DNA from: Treponema sp.
GTDB lineage: Bacteria; Spirochaetota; Spirochaetia; Treponematales; Breznakiellaceae
Direction of reading: 5' to 3'
Assembly (NCBI GenBank): GCA_009781635.1
Contig: WQXU01000009.1
Location: forward strand, 42,739 to 106,738
Length of the DNA stretch: 64,000 nucleotides
A model generated the notes under the pieces. The model worked only from the letters and a program-made list of their open reading frames with translations. It did not search any database and was not told the origin of the DNA. The first letter of the stretch is position 1; every line of letters begins with the position of its first letter. Made by a program: the position numbers and the translations under genes. Below are positions 36,075-44,291 of this stretch, one piece after another.

Positions 36075-37496
36075 TTAAGCGCCTGGTTTTGGACTTGCAT
36101 GGGTTTCAGAAACCGCAGCAGGATTGATTCCAAGGTGTTTCAACTGCTCTTCTTCTTCTTTTTGGGCATTATATTCATACAACAACTGGTTTGCTTTTAC
36201 AAATGTATTTTTAAGCGCCGATAATTCCGGTTTTATCCCCTTAATTTTATCCCGGTCAGTTGCAATAACATTTGTTTTAAAGAAATCATCCAGGGCGCCC
36301 AATGTCTTGTGAAGAAACATTACATCCTTGATATTTTTATCCAAATAACTGATTATTTGATCTTCTGCCATTGCAGAAAGTTTTTGGTAGGCAGGGCCCC
36401 GGACAAAACTGTTTAAAATTTTGGTTTTCTTGGCCAAATCCTCAATAAATTGATGGAAATTGATTTTTTCCTTTATCGGAACTCCTCTGGATTCATCCAG
36501 TTTTTCGATAGTGTGTATAACTTCTTCCGGTTCTGCATTTGTTATCTGCCTTATTAAGTCCTTTATCGTCTCAAAAAAGGTTTTTTTCCGGCTTTCCAGA
36601 ATATTCTGGTTTTCTAAAAGCTTTGTACTGATTTCGAACAAGGAATTTGATGCGCTGCCAATCACCTGAATGCCGTCAAGAAGAATATTCTTAAAAACCA
36701 CAACAGGCTTTACTATCTTTGGTTTCTCTTCCTTAACCATAAGAGAGTTTAAGATTGCATCCCTTATTTCTACACTGTTATTTGAATAGTCTTCCTTGAT
36801 GATTTCATCTATCAATTCCTTGTAAAAAGGCGATCCTGGCATTACCGAAGGCATCTTTTTTCTTATATTGTCAAGCGTGGCATCGCCGGCAGACATTGAA
36901 CCTGTAATATTCAGGCGGACAGTCAATTTATAATTTTCCCTGTAATAGATATTAAGCTCTCTTAATGTGTTCATCGCTGCGGCTGTATTTCTGGACAGTT
37001 TGGTAAGACTTTCGCCAATAATGCTAAGCGTAAGCGAGTCAACGCCGGCCTTTGAATTATTGGACATTTCTGCGACTGCTCTAGTCACAGAAGACTGGGA
37101 ATCCGGTGTAAGATTCACCCAGTCAATATACCTGATTAACCCCACAATCCTTTTTATACGATCCAGATTGAGGTAATCCATGCCTAATTGATAAAAATTG
37201 ACTAAAAAGTCCAGTTGATTGTCAAAGTTTGCTAACCTTATTGAAAGCTGCTTAACATCCTGAAAAGGACTTGCATCCGGCACCTCAATTTCGCTGATTT
37301 TACTCTCCTGTTTATAAGGATCCTCGTCTATCAGCTTTTTCTTGAGAAAAATATTATAAAGCGAGGCAAACGAGCTTTGAAATATCCTGAGTTCATCCTT
37401 TAATTTTACTAGTTCGACCCTGTCAAGATAGTCTTTCCGGGCTAAAAGGACCTGCTGGAGATTGTTTACATAGCCTGAAATATCGGTTTCTGCCAT
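36075..37496 (-). CDS. Conserved-looking unknown cytoplasmic protein
   Basis: 473 residues, no signal peptide or membrane segment, mostly predicted helix, with a Pro/Ala-rich tail (PAAVSETHASPKPGA). I do not recognise a domain. The start ATG at 37496 (MAETDISGYVNNLQQVL) follows AT-rich DNA without a good ribosome site. It lies 88 bases upstream of the acidic-repeat protein on the same strand, so they may be co-transcribed; a structural or cytoskeletal role is possible but is only a guess. Confidence 0.7.
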   Translation of the reverse strand: MAETDISGYVNNLQQVLLARKDYLDRVELVKLKDELRIFQSSFASLYNIFLKKKLIDEDPYKQESKISEIEVPDASPFQDVKQLSIRLANFDNQLDFLVNFYQLGMDYLNLDRIKRIVGLIRYIDWVNLTPDSQSSVTRAVAEMSNNSKAGVDSLTLSIIGESLTKLSRNTAAAMNTLRELNIYYRENYKLTVRLNITGSMSAGDATLDNIRKKMPSVMPGSPFYKELIDEIIKEDYSNNSVEIRDAILNSLMVKEEKPKIVKPVVVFKNILLDGIQVIGSASNSLFEISTKLLENQNILESRKKTFFETIKDLIRQITNAEPEEVIHTIEKLDESRGVPIKEKINFHQFIEDLAKKTKILNSFVRGPAYQKLSAMAEDQIISYLDKNIKDVMFLHKTLGALDDFFKTNVIATDRDKIKGIKPELSALKNTFVKANQLLYEYNAQKEEEEQLKHLGINPAAVSETHASPKPGA

Positions 37497-37631
37497 TTAA
37501 TTCAAGTATGATATATTTCCAAAAAAATTGCAAATTTGATTTTATATGGAAATTTAATAAAATTGAAGTTTTTATAATAAAAAATTTGGTTTTTGATAAA
37601 GCAAAACGGCAAGTCTGCGCCATATAAGGGT

Positions 37632-38432
37632 ATGAAAACAACTTTATTTAAACTTGTAGTGATTTTTACTGCCTCTTGCAGCTTGCTTGCAGGCGGCTGT
37701 AAGGACCGTTTCCCTTCCGGATACGCATTGGAACTCCCAAAGCTGCCTGATTCCTGGATTTCACTCCTTGGCGAACCATGCTGGCGCATTGAATGGTTCG
37801 ATCCCGGAGGAAGGGAGCGGAATGCAGACATTCTGCCGGGCAGTCCCGGTATGGATATGGAGATTGAACTGCCGGTAACATTTACAAATCCTGTTACTGC
37901 ATGGCCTTATTGGCCGGAGCACAGACTCATTCCGGGCTTTTACAGGCCGGCAGGTGCTCTTTTCCCCTTCGATGTAAAAAATAACCGTCTGTCCCTAAGC
38001 TGGGAAGCAGGGGTTGATGCGGTCTTTTACAGAGAACTTAACCTTGCCCTGCACAGCGCAGGCGAAATTGATTATTCGCGAATACCTGCAAATTTTGACT
38101 GGCCCAGATTTCGTGAACTTTTCGAGCCGGAAACATTAAGCAAAGAGGTCTGCGATGATCCATGGCTTGTCAACTGGCGTTCTGTGGCGGAAAGAACAAT
38201 CGCAGGCAATTTTGACAGACGCCGTCTTGTTCCGGAAGCTGCCGATTTAAAAACCATTCTGCTTGCAGGTCCCGGACCCTGGTACGGGGCATCTCCTTTT
38301 GAAAAACCGCTTTTTTTTACAGAAGGAGAGCCCTTAATCTTTCCAGTCCGCCCGGGCCTTAATGTGTGGATCAGCGCAGAGGGGATACTGCGGATAAACG
38401 GCGATGTCTGGGCGTTTACGGCGCGGAACTAA
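37632..38432 (+). CDS. Unknown lipoprotein
   Basis: 266 residues. The signal peptide ends in a lipobox (SLLAGGC, Cys about 23), so it is membrane-anchored. The mature part is rich in Trp, Pro and aromatic residues (DSWISLLGEPCWRIEWFDPGG) and could form a beta-rich domain, but I recognise no family. Start: ATG at 37632 with AAGGG close by; the longer TTG at 37593 would place a non-signal stretch before the signal peptide. It is divergent from the unknown gene at 36075 and is followed 20 bases later by a run of tiny membrane ORFs. Confidence 0.75.
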   Translation: MKTTLFKLVVIFTASCSLLAGGCKDRFPSGYALELPKLPDSWISLLGEPCWRIEWFDPGGRERNADILPGSPGMDMEIELPVTFTNPVTAWPYWPEHRLIPGFYRPAGALFPFDVKNNRLSLSWEAGVDAVFYRELNLALHSAGEIDYSRIPANFDWPRFRELFEPETLSKEVCDDPWLVNWRSVAERTIAGNFDRRRLVPEAADLKTILLAGPGPWYGASPFEKPLFFTEGEPLIFPVRPGLNVWISAEGILRINGDVWAFTARN

Positions 38433-38452
38433 CAAAAAGGAGTATCAGATAT

Positions 38453-38638
38453 ATGGCAAAAATAGCAGATAAACTGGATAATATAAACAGAACACTGGAG
38501 AAGATGCTGGAGGTTATGGAGAAGCCGGAGCATACACTTATAAAAGCCTTAGTTATTGGTGGATTATTAGCTGGTATTTTTGGTATGATTAGTGAGTTTG
38601 ATATAATAATTAAATGGTTTAAGGAGGGGTTATGGTAA
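38453..38638 (+). CDS. Small membrane protein, 61 residues
   Basis: The ATG at 38453 follows AAGGAG at a ten-base distance; a longer frame from 38366 overlaps the previous gene and is less likely. The product has an amphipathic helical start (KIADKLDNINRTLEKMLEVME) and one transmembrane helix (about 37-54, LVIGGLLAGIFGMI). It is the first of four consecutive short frames, and its stop overlaps the next start. No family recognised; the architecture (short coil plus one helix) recalls small membrane effectors or holin-like peptides, without proof. Confidence 0.6.
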   Translation: MAKIADKLDNINRTLEKMLEVMEKPEHTLIKALVIGGLLAGIFGMISEFDIIIKWFKEGLW

Positions 38639-38715
38639 GAGGGATATTATTACTTATATCAGGAATAATAATGCTGGTTCTTTGCATTACATTGCTTATA
38701 AGGCGGAGATACTAA
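38632..38715 (+). CDS. Tiny single-helix membrane peptide A, 27 residues
   Basis: Too short for ordinary gene callers. It starts at an ATG overlapping the stop of the previous gene, five bases after a strong AAGGAGGGG. The product is MVRGILLLISGIIMLV followed by LCITLLIRRRY: one hydrophobic helix with a basic C-terminus. The last eleven residues are identical to those of peptide C at 38855-38938, although the intervening and N-terminal residues differ. Shared tail plus own ribosome sites support real translation. Confidence 0.5.
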   Translation: MVRGILLLISGIIMLVLCITLLIRRRY

Positions 38716-38732
38716 TTATTTTGGGAGAATGT

Positions 38733-38840
38733 ATGGTTAAATTTGTACTGGAAGTAATAAAATTAATTTTAAGCGTTGCCATGTTTGGCCTTGGTATCTC
38801 AATGATAGTAATGGCTCAAAAAATGAAAAAAAATTATTAA
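38733..38840 (+). CDS. Tiny membrane peptide B, 35 residues
   Basis: ATG at 38733 after GGGAG (8-base spacing). The product is one hydrophobic helix (about residues 5-28) with a basic tail (QKMKKNY). It sits between the two related peptides A and C. No similarity to them apart from general form. Small size lowers confidence, but the well-placed ribosome site and the position in a tight series favour a gene. Confidence 0.45.
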   Translation: MVKFVLEVIKLILSVAMFGLGISMIVMAQKMKKNY

Positions 38841-38854
38841 TATTTAGAGGGTTT

Positions 38855-38938
38855 ATGGTAGGTACATTTATAAGTCTTATAGCACATATAATTTTAGTAA
38901 CATTATGCATTACATTGCTTATTAGGCGGCGATATTAA
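38855..38938 (+). CDS. Tiny single-helix membrane peptide C, 27 residues
   Basis: ATG at 38855 after AGAGGG. The product, MVGTFISLIAHIILVT then LCITLLIRRRY, has the same length (27) and the same eleven-residue tail as peptide A, and the DNA encoding the tail differs at third positions (for example AGATAC against CGATAT). Silent differences with a kept peptide indicate selection on the protein. Its stop lies four bases before the next gene. Confidence 0.5.
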   Translation: MVGTFISLIAHIILVTLCITLLIRRRY

Positions 38939-38942
38939 GCCC

Positions 38943-39407
38943 ATGAAGAAACTTTTTATATTACCATTATTATTTTTACTGTCTCTTCCCTTACCGGCGC
39001 AGAATCAACCGGTATATGAGGGGCTTGATAACGATGAGCAGCTTTCATTTGTCGGAATGATGATGGTAGATTTAATCAGCCGCTTTGGTTCTCCAAGATC
39101 TGTTATTGCAGAAAGAGGACATGAGTTATGGCAGGACGATGTAGTCTTTCAATATAACGGCGCAGATTTTTATATATTCAGAGATCGCGTTTGGCAGGTC
39201 AGGCTTGCATCAACACATGGCATTTCAAACGGAGACAGGAAGTCTGTTGTTCTGCTTGTTCTTGGAGACAGCGCAGAAGACAGAGACGATCATTTGCTTC
39301 TGCCGATATCAGGCAGGGATTGGCCCCTTATGATGAGAATCAATTTTAACAATCCGGGCAGTACAGGACAGGTTACGGCCATTTACATTTACCGTCCGGA
39401 TTTTTAA
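38943..39407 (+). CDS. Exported unknown protein
   Basis: 154 residues with a standard signal peptide (LLFLLSLPLPAQ, cleavage about residue 20) and no lipobox. The mature part is a small soluble domain with pattern SRFGSPRSVIAERGHELWQDDVVFQY, typical in style of Treponema periplasmic proteins seen in several copies per genome, but I cannot name it. It follows the tiny membrane ORFs at four bases and precedes aroDE by 34 bases. Confidence 0.7.
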   Translation: MKKLFILPLLFLLSLPLPAQNQPVYEGLDNDEQLSFVGMMMVDLISRFGSPRSVIAERGHELWQDDVVFQYNGADFYIFRDRVWQVRLASTHGISNGDRKSVVLLVLGDSAEDRDDHLLLPISGRDWPLMMRINFNNPGSTGQVTAIYIYRPDF

Positions 39408-39441
39408 TTATCAGCAAACTTACCAGGGAGAATTTTTTAAT

Positions 39442-41013
39442 TTGGCTAAAATTTGTTTATGCTTGACCGCAAAAACCATAAAAAGAAATCTGGAGATACT
39501 CAACAAATACCGCAAGTATACAGACCTTGCCGAGCTGCGGGTTGACTGCCTTGATGCCGATGAACGTCTTTATATACGGCGCTTCCCCGAACTTGCAAAG
39601 CTGCCCGTTATTCTTACAATAAGGCGGGATGTTGACGGAGGGTATTTTTCCGGCGGCGAGGGCGCAAGAGTTAAGTTGCTTGCAAACGGGCTTGCATATG
39701 CAAACGCTGACTCAAGATTTAATTTTGCATATGTTGATATCGAAGATGATTTTGATGTACCGAGCCTTGAAGAAGCCGCACGTACATTCGGAACAAGAAT
39801 TATCCGTTCTTTTCATAGTTTGAACGGCATAACAGAAGATATCCCGAAGAAAATAAAATCCATGCAGCGCTCGGGAGATGAAATTGTTAAAGTGGCTGTA
39901 GCGGTAAAATCAACAAACGATGTTCTAAAAGTTTTCCAGGCTTCAAAAAGCTGCACAGCCCAGGACAAGATTTTAATCTGCATGGGGCATTACGGCATTT
40001 ATTCAAGGATCCTCGCAGAAAGGTTCGGCTCATTTTTGACATATTCCAGCGCGTTATCCGAAAGCGAAGTCGCTGGAGCTCCCGGGCAGATGGATGTCCG
40101 TGAACTAGCGGAACTGTACCGCTTCCGGGAAATTACAAACAAAACAAATGTTTTCGGCGTTGTCGGCTATCCCTTAAAAGCCAGCGTAAGCCCCTGGTTT
40201 TTTAATACGGTTTTCAAACTGGAAAATAACAATGCAGTTTATGTGCCTTTCCCGTCGGATTCAATTACCGATCTTTTAAAAATTGCCAAAGGATTAAAAG
40301 TCCGCGGGCTTTCGATCACAGTTCCTTACAAGGAAGCAGTACTTCCTGAACTTTCCAAATTATCGCCCGCTGTACAGTCCATCGGCGCATGCAATACCAT
40401 GTCTTATTCCGATGAAGGCTGGTGCGGAGATAATACCGATTGCACAGGTTTCTCCGCATCTCTTCTGGAATTTATTGGAAGAAAAAATTTGAAACACAAA
40501 AAAATTACTATTGTAGGCGCCGGAGGCGTTGCGCGCGCTGTAGCTTCAGAAGTATACCGTTTGGGCGGCAAGGCGCTTATTTTAAACCGCACTGTACATA
40601 AGGCAAGAAATCTGGCATTGCAGTACAATTTCCGCTGGGGAGGGCTTGATACCCAGGGAATTGAGACCATATCAAAATACTGCGACATCATTATTCAGAC
40701 AAGCTCTGTCGGAATGGACGGATACGAACCTCAAAGCAAGGGAACGGAACAGGGTTCGGCATTAGATCCCTTGGAGCTTTACTCATTCACGGGCAAAGAA
40801 GCGGTAATGGATTTAATATATACTCCGGCTGTAACGCCGTTCTTAAAAAGGGCGATGATTGCCGGCTGTAAAACAATTAACGGATACGACATGGTTATAC
40901 GTCAGGCGTGCCTTCAGTATACGCGCTTTACAGGCAGTGAAATTCCTGAGAAACTTTTATTACAGGTAAACACATCGGGAGCAAACACATGGAACAAGGT
41001 ACGATCAGCTTGA
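39442..41013 (+). CDS. aroDE: Bifunctional 3-dehydroquinate dehydratase / shikimate dehydrogenase
   Basis: 523 residues, a fusion of two consecutive shikimate-pathway enzymes. The first 225 residues are type I dehydroquinase (barrel with ELRVDCLD, RIIRSFHSLNG containing the catalytic His region, and the Schiff-base Lys in VKVAVAVKS). From about 235 on is shikimate dehydrogenase (VFGVVGYPLKASVSP substrate site, TVPYKE with the catalytic Lys, NTD, and the NADP-binding GAGGVARA). The start is a TTG after GGGAG at a long spacing. The same fusion is known in other bacteria and in plants. It overlaps rpiA. Confidence 0.93.
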   Translation: MAKICLCLTAKTIKRNLEILNKYRKYTDLAELRVDCLDADERLYIRRFPELAKLPVILTIRRDVDGGYFSGGEGARVKLLANGLAYANADSRFNFAYVDIEDDFDVPSLEEAARTFGTRIIRSFHSLNGITEDIPKKIKSMQRSGDEIVKVAVAVKSTNDVLKVFQASKSCTAQDKILICMGHYGIYSRILAERFGSFLTYSSALSESEVAGAPGQMDVRELAELYRFREITNKTNVFGVVGYPLKASVSPWFFNTVFKLENNNAVYVPFPSDSITDLLKIAKGLKVRGLSITVPYKEAVLPELSKLSPAVQSIGACNTMSYSDEGWCGDNTDCTGFSASLLEFIGRKNLKHKKITIVGAGGVARAVASEVYRLGGKALILNRTVHKARNLALQYNFRWGGLDTQGIETISKYCDIIIQTSSVGMDGYEPQSKGTEQGSALDPLELYSFTGKEAVMDLIYTPAVTPFLKRAMIAGCKTINGYDMVIRQACLQYTRFTGSEIPEKLLLQVNTSGANTWNKVRSA

Positions 41014-41729
41014 TGAATGAAGAGACAAAACTAAAGATGCAGGCCGGCTATGCAGTTGTTGACAGCATGGTAAAAAGCGGCATGAAACTCGGCCTTGGCA
41101 CCGGTTCAACTGCCATACATGCAGTCCGCAGAGTCGGAGAACTTTTAGCGCAGGGAACATTACGGGACATTTTTGCATTTCCTACAAGTTTACAAACGGA
41201 AATTGAATGTGAAAAATTAAAAATCCCCTTTTTTTCCCTTAATTCAAAAGAACTTTCATCGGGACTGGACTTAACTATAGACGGCGCAGACGAAGTTGAT
41301 CCGCAGAATTATTTAATAAAAGGCGGCGGCGGCGCTCTTTTAATTGAAAAAGTAGCCGCTTATGCTTCATCGGAATATGCCATTGTTGTAGACGAATCAA
41401 AACTTACAAAATCCCTTGGAGGCGGCTTTCCGGTTCCCGTAGAAGTTGTTCCTGCAGCCAGAGTTCAGGCTGCAAGGGTACTTGAAAAATTCGGCGCGGC
41501 TGTTATACTTAGAGAGGCAGTACGAAAAGCCGGGCCTGTCATTACCGAGCACGGAAATATAATTCTGGACATCCGTTTTTGCTCTCCCATAAACCCTTTG
41601 TTAATGGAAACAGAATTAAATCAAATCCCCGGCGTTGTTGAAAACGGGTTTTTCACCCGTAAGCCGCCAGTAGTCTATATTGCATGTTCTGCCGGAACAG
41701 TAGAGACAAGGCCAGCCGTCAAACAATAA
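40989..41729 (+). CDS. rpiA: Ribose-5-phosphate isomerase A
   Basis: 246 residues with RpiA motifs: GLGTGSTA, the catalytic region DGADEVDP, KGGGGAL and a DESKL loop. It interconverts ribose 5-phosphate and ribulose 5-phosphate in the pentose phosphate pathway. ATG 40989 has a well-spaced GGGAG; an ATG at 41013 overlaps the aroDE stop (TGATG) and gives a more typical N-terminus (MNEETKLK), so either may be used. Cytoplasmic. The pairing with aroDE is probably positional only. Confidence 0.93.
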   Translation: MEQGTISLMNEETKLKMQAGYAVVDSMVKSGMKLGLGTGSTAIHAVRRVGELLAQGTLRDIFAFPTSLQTEIECEKLKIPFFSLNSKELSSGLDLTIDGADEVDPQNYLIKGGGGALLIEKVAAYASSEYAIVVDESKLTKSLGGGFPVPVEVVPAARVQAARVLEKFGAAVILREAVRKAGPVITEHGNIILDIRFCSPINPLLMETELNQIPGVVENGFFTRKPPVVYIACSAGTVETRPAVKQ

Positions 41730-41760
41730 AGAAATTAAATGGCAGGCCAAGGGGAAAGAA

Positions 41761-42315
41761 ATGAAAGAAGATGTCAAAGAAATCGCAGCCCGGGTACGGG
41801 TACTAAGAGAAATTGAGGAACTCACTGCTGATGCCCTTGCAAAAGAACTGGGCTTCAATACCGCAGAATATATTGCATGGGAATCAGGTGAAAAAGATTT
41901 TTCTGTGGGCGCTCTTGTAGAAATTGCCGCGCGTTTTAAGGTAGATTTATCGGAACTAATCAGCGGGAAAGCGTCCAAATTAAAAACATTCTGCGTTACG
42001 CGATGCGGAGAAGCTCCGGTGGTGAGCCGCCGCCCAATGTACGGCTACTGGAACCTTGCTTATAATTTTCATAATAAAAAAGCCGAACCGTTTTTGGTCG
42101 AAGCGTCTGCAGAAACCGAAGGAAAACCGATTAATATAAATACTCATCCCGGACATGAATTTAATTATGTATTGGAGGGGCGGCTGCTGATATCGATCAG
42201 CGGCCACGAGATTGAACTTAATCCCGGCGACTGCGTCTATTACAATTCCACCGAACCTCATGGTATGAAGGCTCTGGGCGGAAAAGCAGCGCGCTTTTTA
42301 GCATTTGTTTTCTAA
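41761..42315 (+). CDS. XRE-family regulator with C-terminal cupin domain
   Basis: 184 residues: an N-terminal helix-turn-helix (about 8-65, with TADALAKELGFNTAEYIAWESG) and a C-terminal cupin (about 105-182, HPGHEFNYVLEGRLLISISGHEIELNPGD core). Cupin-XRE proteins sense a small ligand and control a neighbouring gene. It lies 44 bases upstream of an acyl-CoA synthetase on the same strand, so the synthetase is the probable target. The ATG follows GGGGAAAG. Confidence 0.9.
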   Translation: MKEDVKEIAARVRVLREIEELTADALAKELGFNTAEYIAWESGEKDFSVGALVEIAARFKVDLSELISGKASKLKTFCVTRCGEAPVVSRRPMYGYWNLAYNFHNKKAEPFLVEASAETEGKPININTHPGHEFNYVLEGRLLISISGHEIELNPGDCVYYNSTEPHGMKALGGKAARFLAFVF

Positions 42316-42358
42316 ATCCCGGCGGACCCCACCGCTTAACTTAATATAGGAGTTGTTT

Positions 42359-44212
42359 ATGTCTTTGCTTGACAAATACTTGCCAAGAACAGAGTTTGAA
42401 TCCTACGAGGATTTCTATAAAAATTATACTGTTAATATCCCGCAAAATTTTAATTTTGCATATGATGTTATCGATACGCTGGCGCAGACTAAAGGCAGCG
42501 AACGCGCTCTGCAATGGTGCGATGAAAAAGGAGCGGAAGCAGCTTTTACATTCAGCGAAATTAAGAATTACACCAACAAAGCAGCGAATGTTTTACGCAA
42601 AACCGGAATCAAAAAAGGTGATCCGGTTATGTTGATTTTAAAACGCCGGTGGGAGTACTGGCCGCTTATACTGGCGCTGCATAAACTCGGCGCAATTGCC
42701 ATTCCGGCTACGCATCTTCTTACAACAAAGGATATTGTATACAGATGCAATGCGGCTGATATCAAAGCAATAATATGCGTTGATGATCAGGAACTTATGT
42801 ATCGCATTGATGAAGCCGAAGCCATCATGGGACGCAGCGGCGAATCTCACGGAATGATGCATTTAAAACACAAGGCGTTTATCCGTTCTGTTCATACGCC
42901 GGAAGATCTTAACCCGGCGCAATTGGCAAGCGCTCATCTTAATGCAAAAACAAATGCATCCCATGATGTAAATCCGTTTACCGGCAGCGTTACCGACGGA
43001 CCCGTTGAAGTATTCGGAGCAAAACATGGAGCGCAAAGCGAATTTCCAATGCCCGAGCCTCTATTGTCATGGACGGATTTTGGCCCGCTTATGGACAGCG
43101 CTTCAAATGATTTCCAAAAACCGGATATCGTAAACGAAAGCAGTGATATCATGCTGCTTTACTTTACATCCGGCACAACCGGAATGCCGAAAATGGTGCG
43201 CCACGATTTTGCCTATCCGCTGGGACACATTGCAACTGCAAAATACTGGCATCAGGTTGTGCCTGAAGGTTTGCACCTTACAGTTGCAGACACCGGCTGG
43301 GCAAAAGCCGCATGGGGATGCATTTACGGACAGTGGCTGTGTGAAGCGGGAATCTTTATTTACGATTATGACCGTTTTGTACCTGCTGCAATGCTGGAAA
43401 TAATCAGCAAATACAGACTGACCAGTTTTTGCGCGCCGCCGACAATATACCGCTTCTTTATAAAAGAGGATTTGAAAAAATACGATTTCTCCGCGCTTAA
43501 GCACTGCGTTGTCGCCGGCGAACCGCTTAACCCGGAAATATTCGAGAAGTTTTTGGCAGGCACAGGCATAAAGCTCAGAGAGTGTTACGGGCAGACAGAA
43601 CTTACAGTAACGCTTTGCACATGGCCGTGGCTGGAACCAAAGCCGGGCTCCATGGGCAAGCCTGCGCCCGGTTATGACATCGACCTGTTACGCGAAGACG
43701 GAACCTCATGCAGCATGGGCGAGGAAGGCCAGATTGTTGTAAGAACCGGAAAACAAAAACCTTACGGAATGTTCGGCGGATATTTCAGAGACGAAGCTCT
43801 TACATCCAGCGTGTGGAATAATGATATTTATTTTACAGGAGACGTTGCATGGAGAGACGAAGACGGCTACTATTGGTTTATCGGACGCAACGATGATGTA
43901 ATTAAAAGTTCAGGCTACCGTATTGGACCGTTTGAGGTTGAAAGCGCGCTTATAGAACATCCTGCGGTACTGGAATGCGCCATTACCGGAGTCCCCGATG
44001 AAGAGCGCGGTACGATTGTAAAGGCAACAGTTGTCCTTGTAAAAGGCTTTACAGCATCTGAGGAATTAAAAACCGAACTGCAAAACCATGTAAAGAAAAC
44101 TACAGCGCCGTACAAATATCCGCGTATAATAGAGTTTGTAAGCGAACTTCCGAAAACCATAAGCGGAAAGATTCGCCGCGTGCAGATACGCGAGGAGGAC
44201 GCAAGGGAGTAA
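42359..44212 (+). CDS. Acyl-CoA/acetyl-CoA synthetase, AMP-forming
   Basis: About 617 residues of the ANL superfamily. Adenylation motifs: TSGTTGMPKMVRHD (P-loop), CYGQTELT (A5), GDVAWRDEDGYYWFIGRNDDVIKSSGYRIGPFEVE region (A7-A8, seen as GDVAW and GRNDDVIKSSGY), and the acylation Lys near the end (SGKIRR). It activates a carboxylic acid to acyl-AMP and then acyl-CoA. The real start is the ATG at 42359, six bases after AGGAG, not the TTG at 42353. The substrate is uncertain (acetate, propionate or a medium-chain acid). Next downstream is citrate synthase. Confidence 0.9.
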   Translation: MSLLDKYLPRTEFESYEDFYKNYTVNIPQNFNFAYDVIDTLAQTKGSERALQWCDEKGAEAAFTFSEIKNYTNKAANVLRKTGIKKGDPVMLILKRRWEYWPLILALHKLGAIAIPATHLLTTKDIVYRCNAADIKAIICVDDQELMYRIDEAEAIMGRSGESHGMMHLKHKAFIRSVHTPEDLNPAQLASAHLNAKTNASHDVNPFTGSVTDGPVEVFGAKHGAQSEFPMPEPLLSWTDFGPLMDSASNDFQKPDIVNESSDIMLLYFTSGTTGMPKMVRHDFAYPLGHIATAKYWHQVVPEGLHLTVADTGWAKAAWGCIYGQWLCEAGIFIYDYDRFVPAAMLEIISKYRLTSFCAPPTIYRFFIKEDLKKYDFSALKHCVVAGEPLNPEIFEKFLAGTGIKLRECYGQTELTVTLCTWPWLEPKPGSMGKPAPGYDIDLLREDGTSCSMGEEGQIVVRTGKQKPYGMFGGYFRDEALTSSVWNNDIYFTGDVAWRDEDGYYWFIGRNDDVIKSSGYRIGPFEVESALIEHPAVLECAITGVPDEERGTIVKATVVLVKGFTASEELKTELQNHVKKTTAPYKYPRIIEFVSELPKTISGKIRRVQIREEDARE

Positions 44213-44213
44213 T

Positions 44214-44273
44214 CATGAAACTTCGTTTCATGTTCGATTATAGCTTGTCTGACCGCTTGTAAAAACGGTCAGA
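44214..44273. other. Two consecutive stem-loops between synthetase and citrate synthase genes
   Basis: Hairpin 1 (44214-44232) is eight pairs with a three-base loop, CATGAAAC and its complement. Hairpin 2 (44248-44273) is eight pairs (TCTGACCG) with a ten-base loop, followed by AATAAAAAAG. The second could terminate weakly or shield the citrate synthase ribosome site, which begins 12 bases later. Confidence 0.45.
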
Positions 44274-44291
44274 ATAAAAAAGAGGTTAATT

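Noticed and set aside
44214..44273. Riboswitch in front of citrate synthase
   Set aside because: Two simple hairpins without the conserved core of any riboswitch class I know; recorded only as stem-loops.
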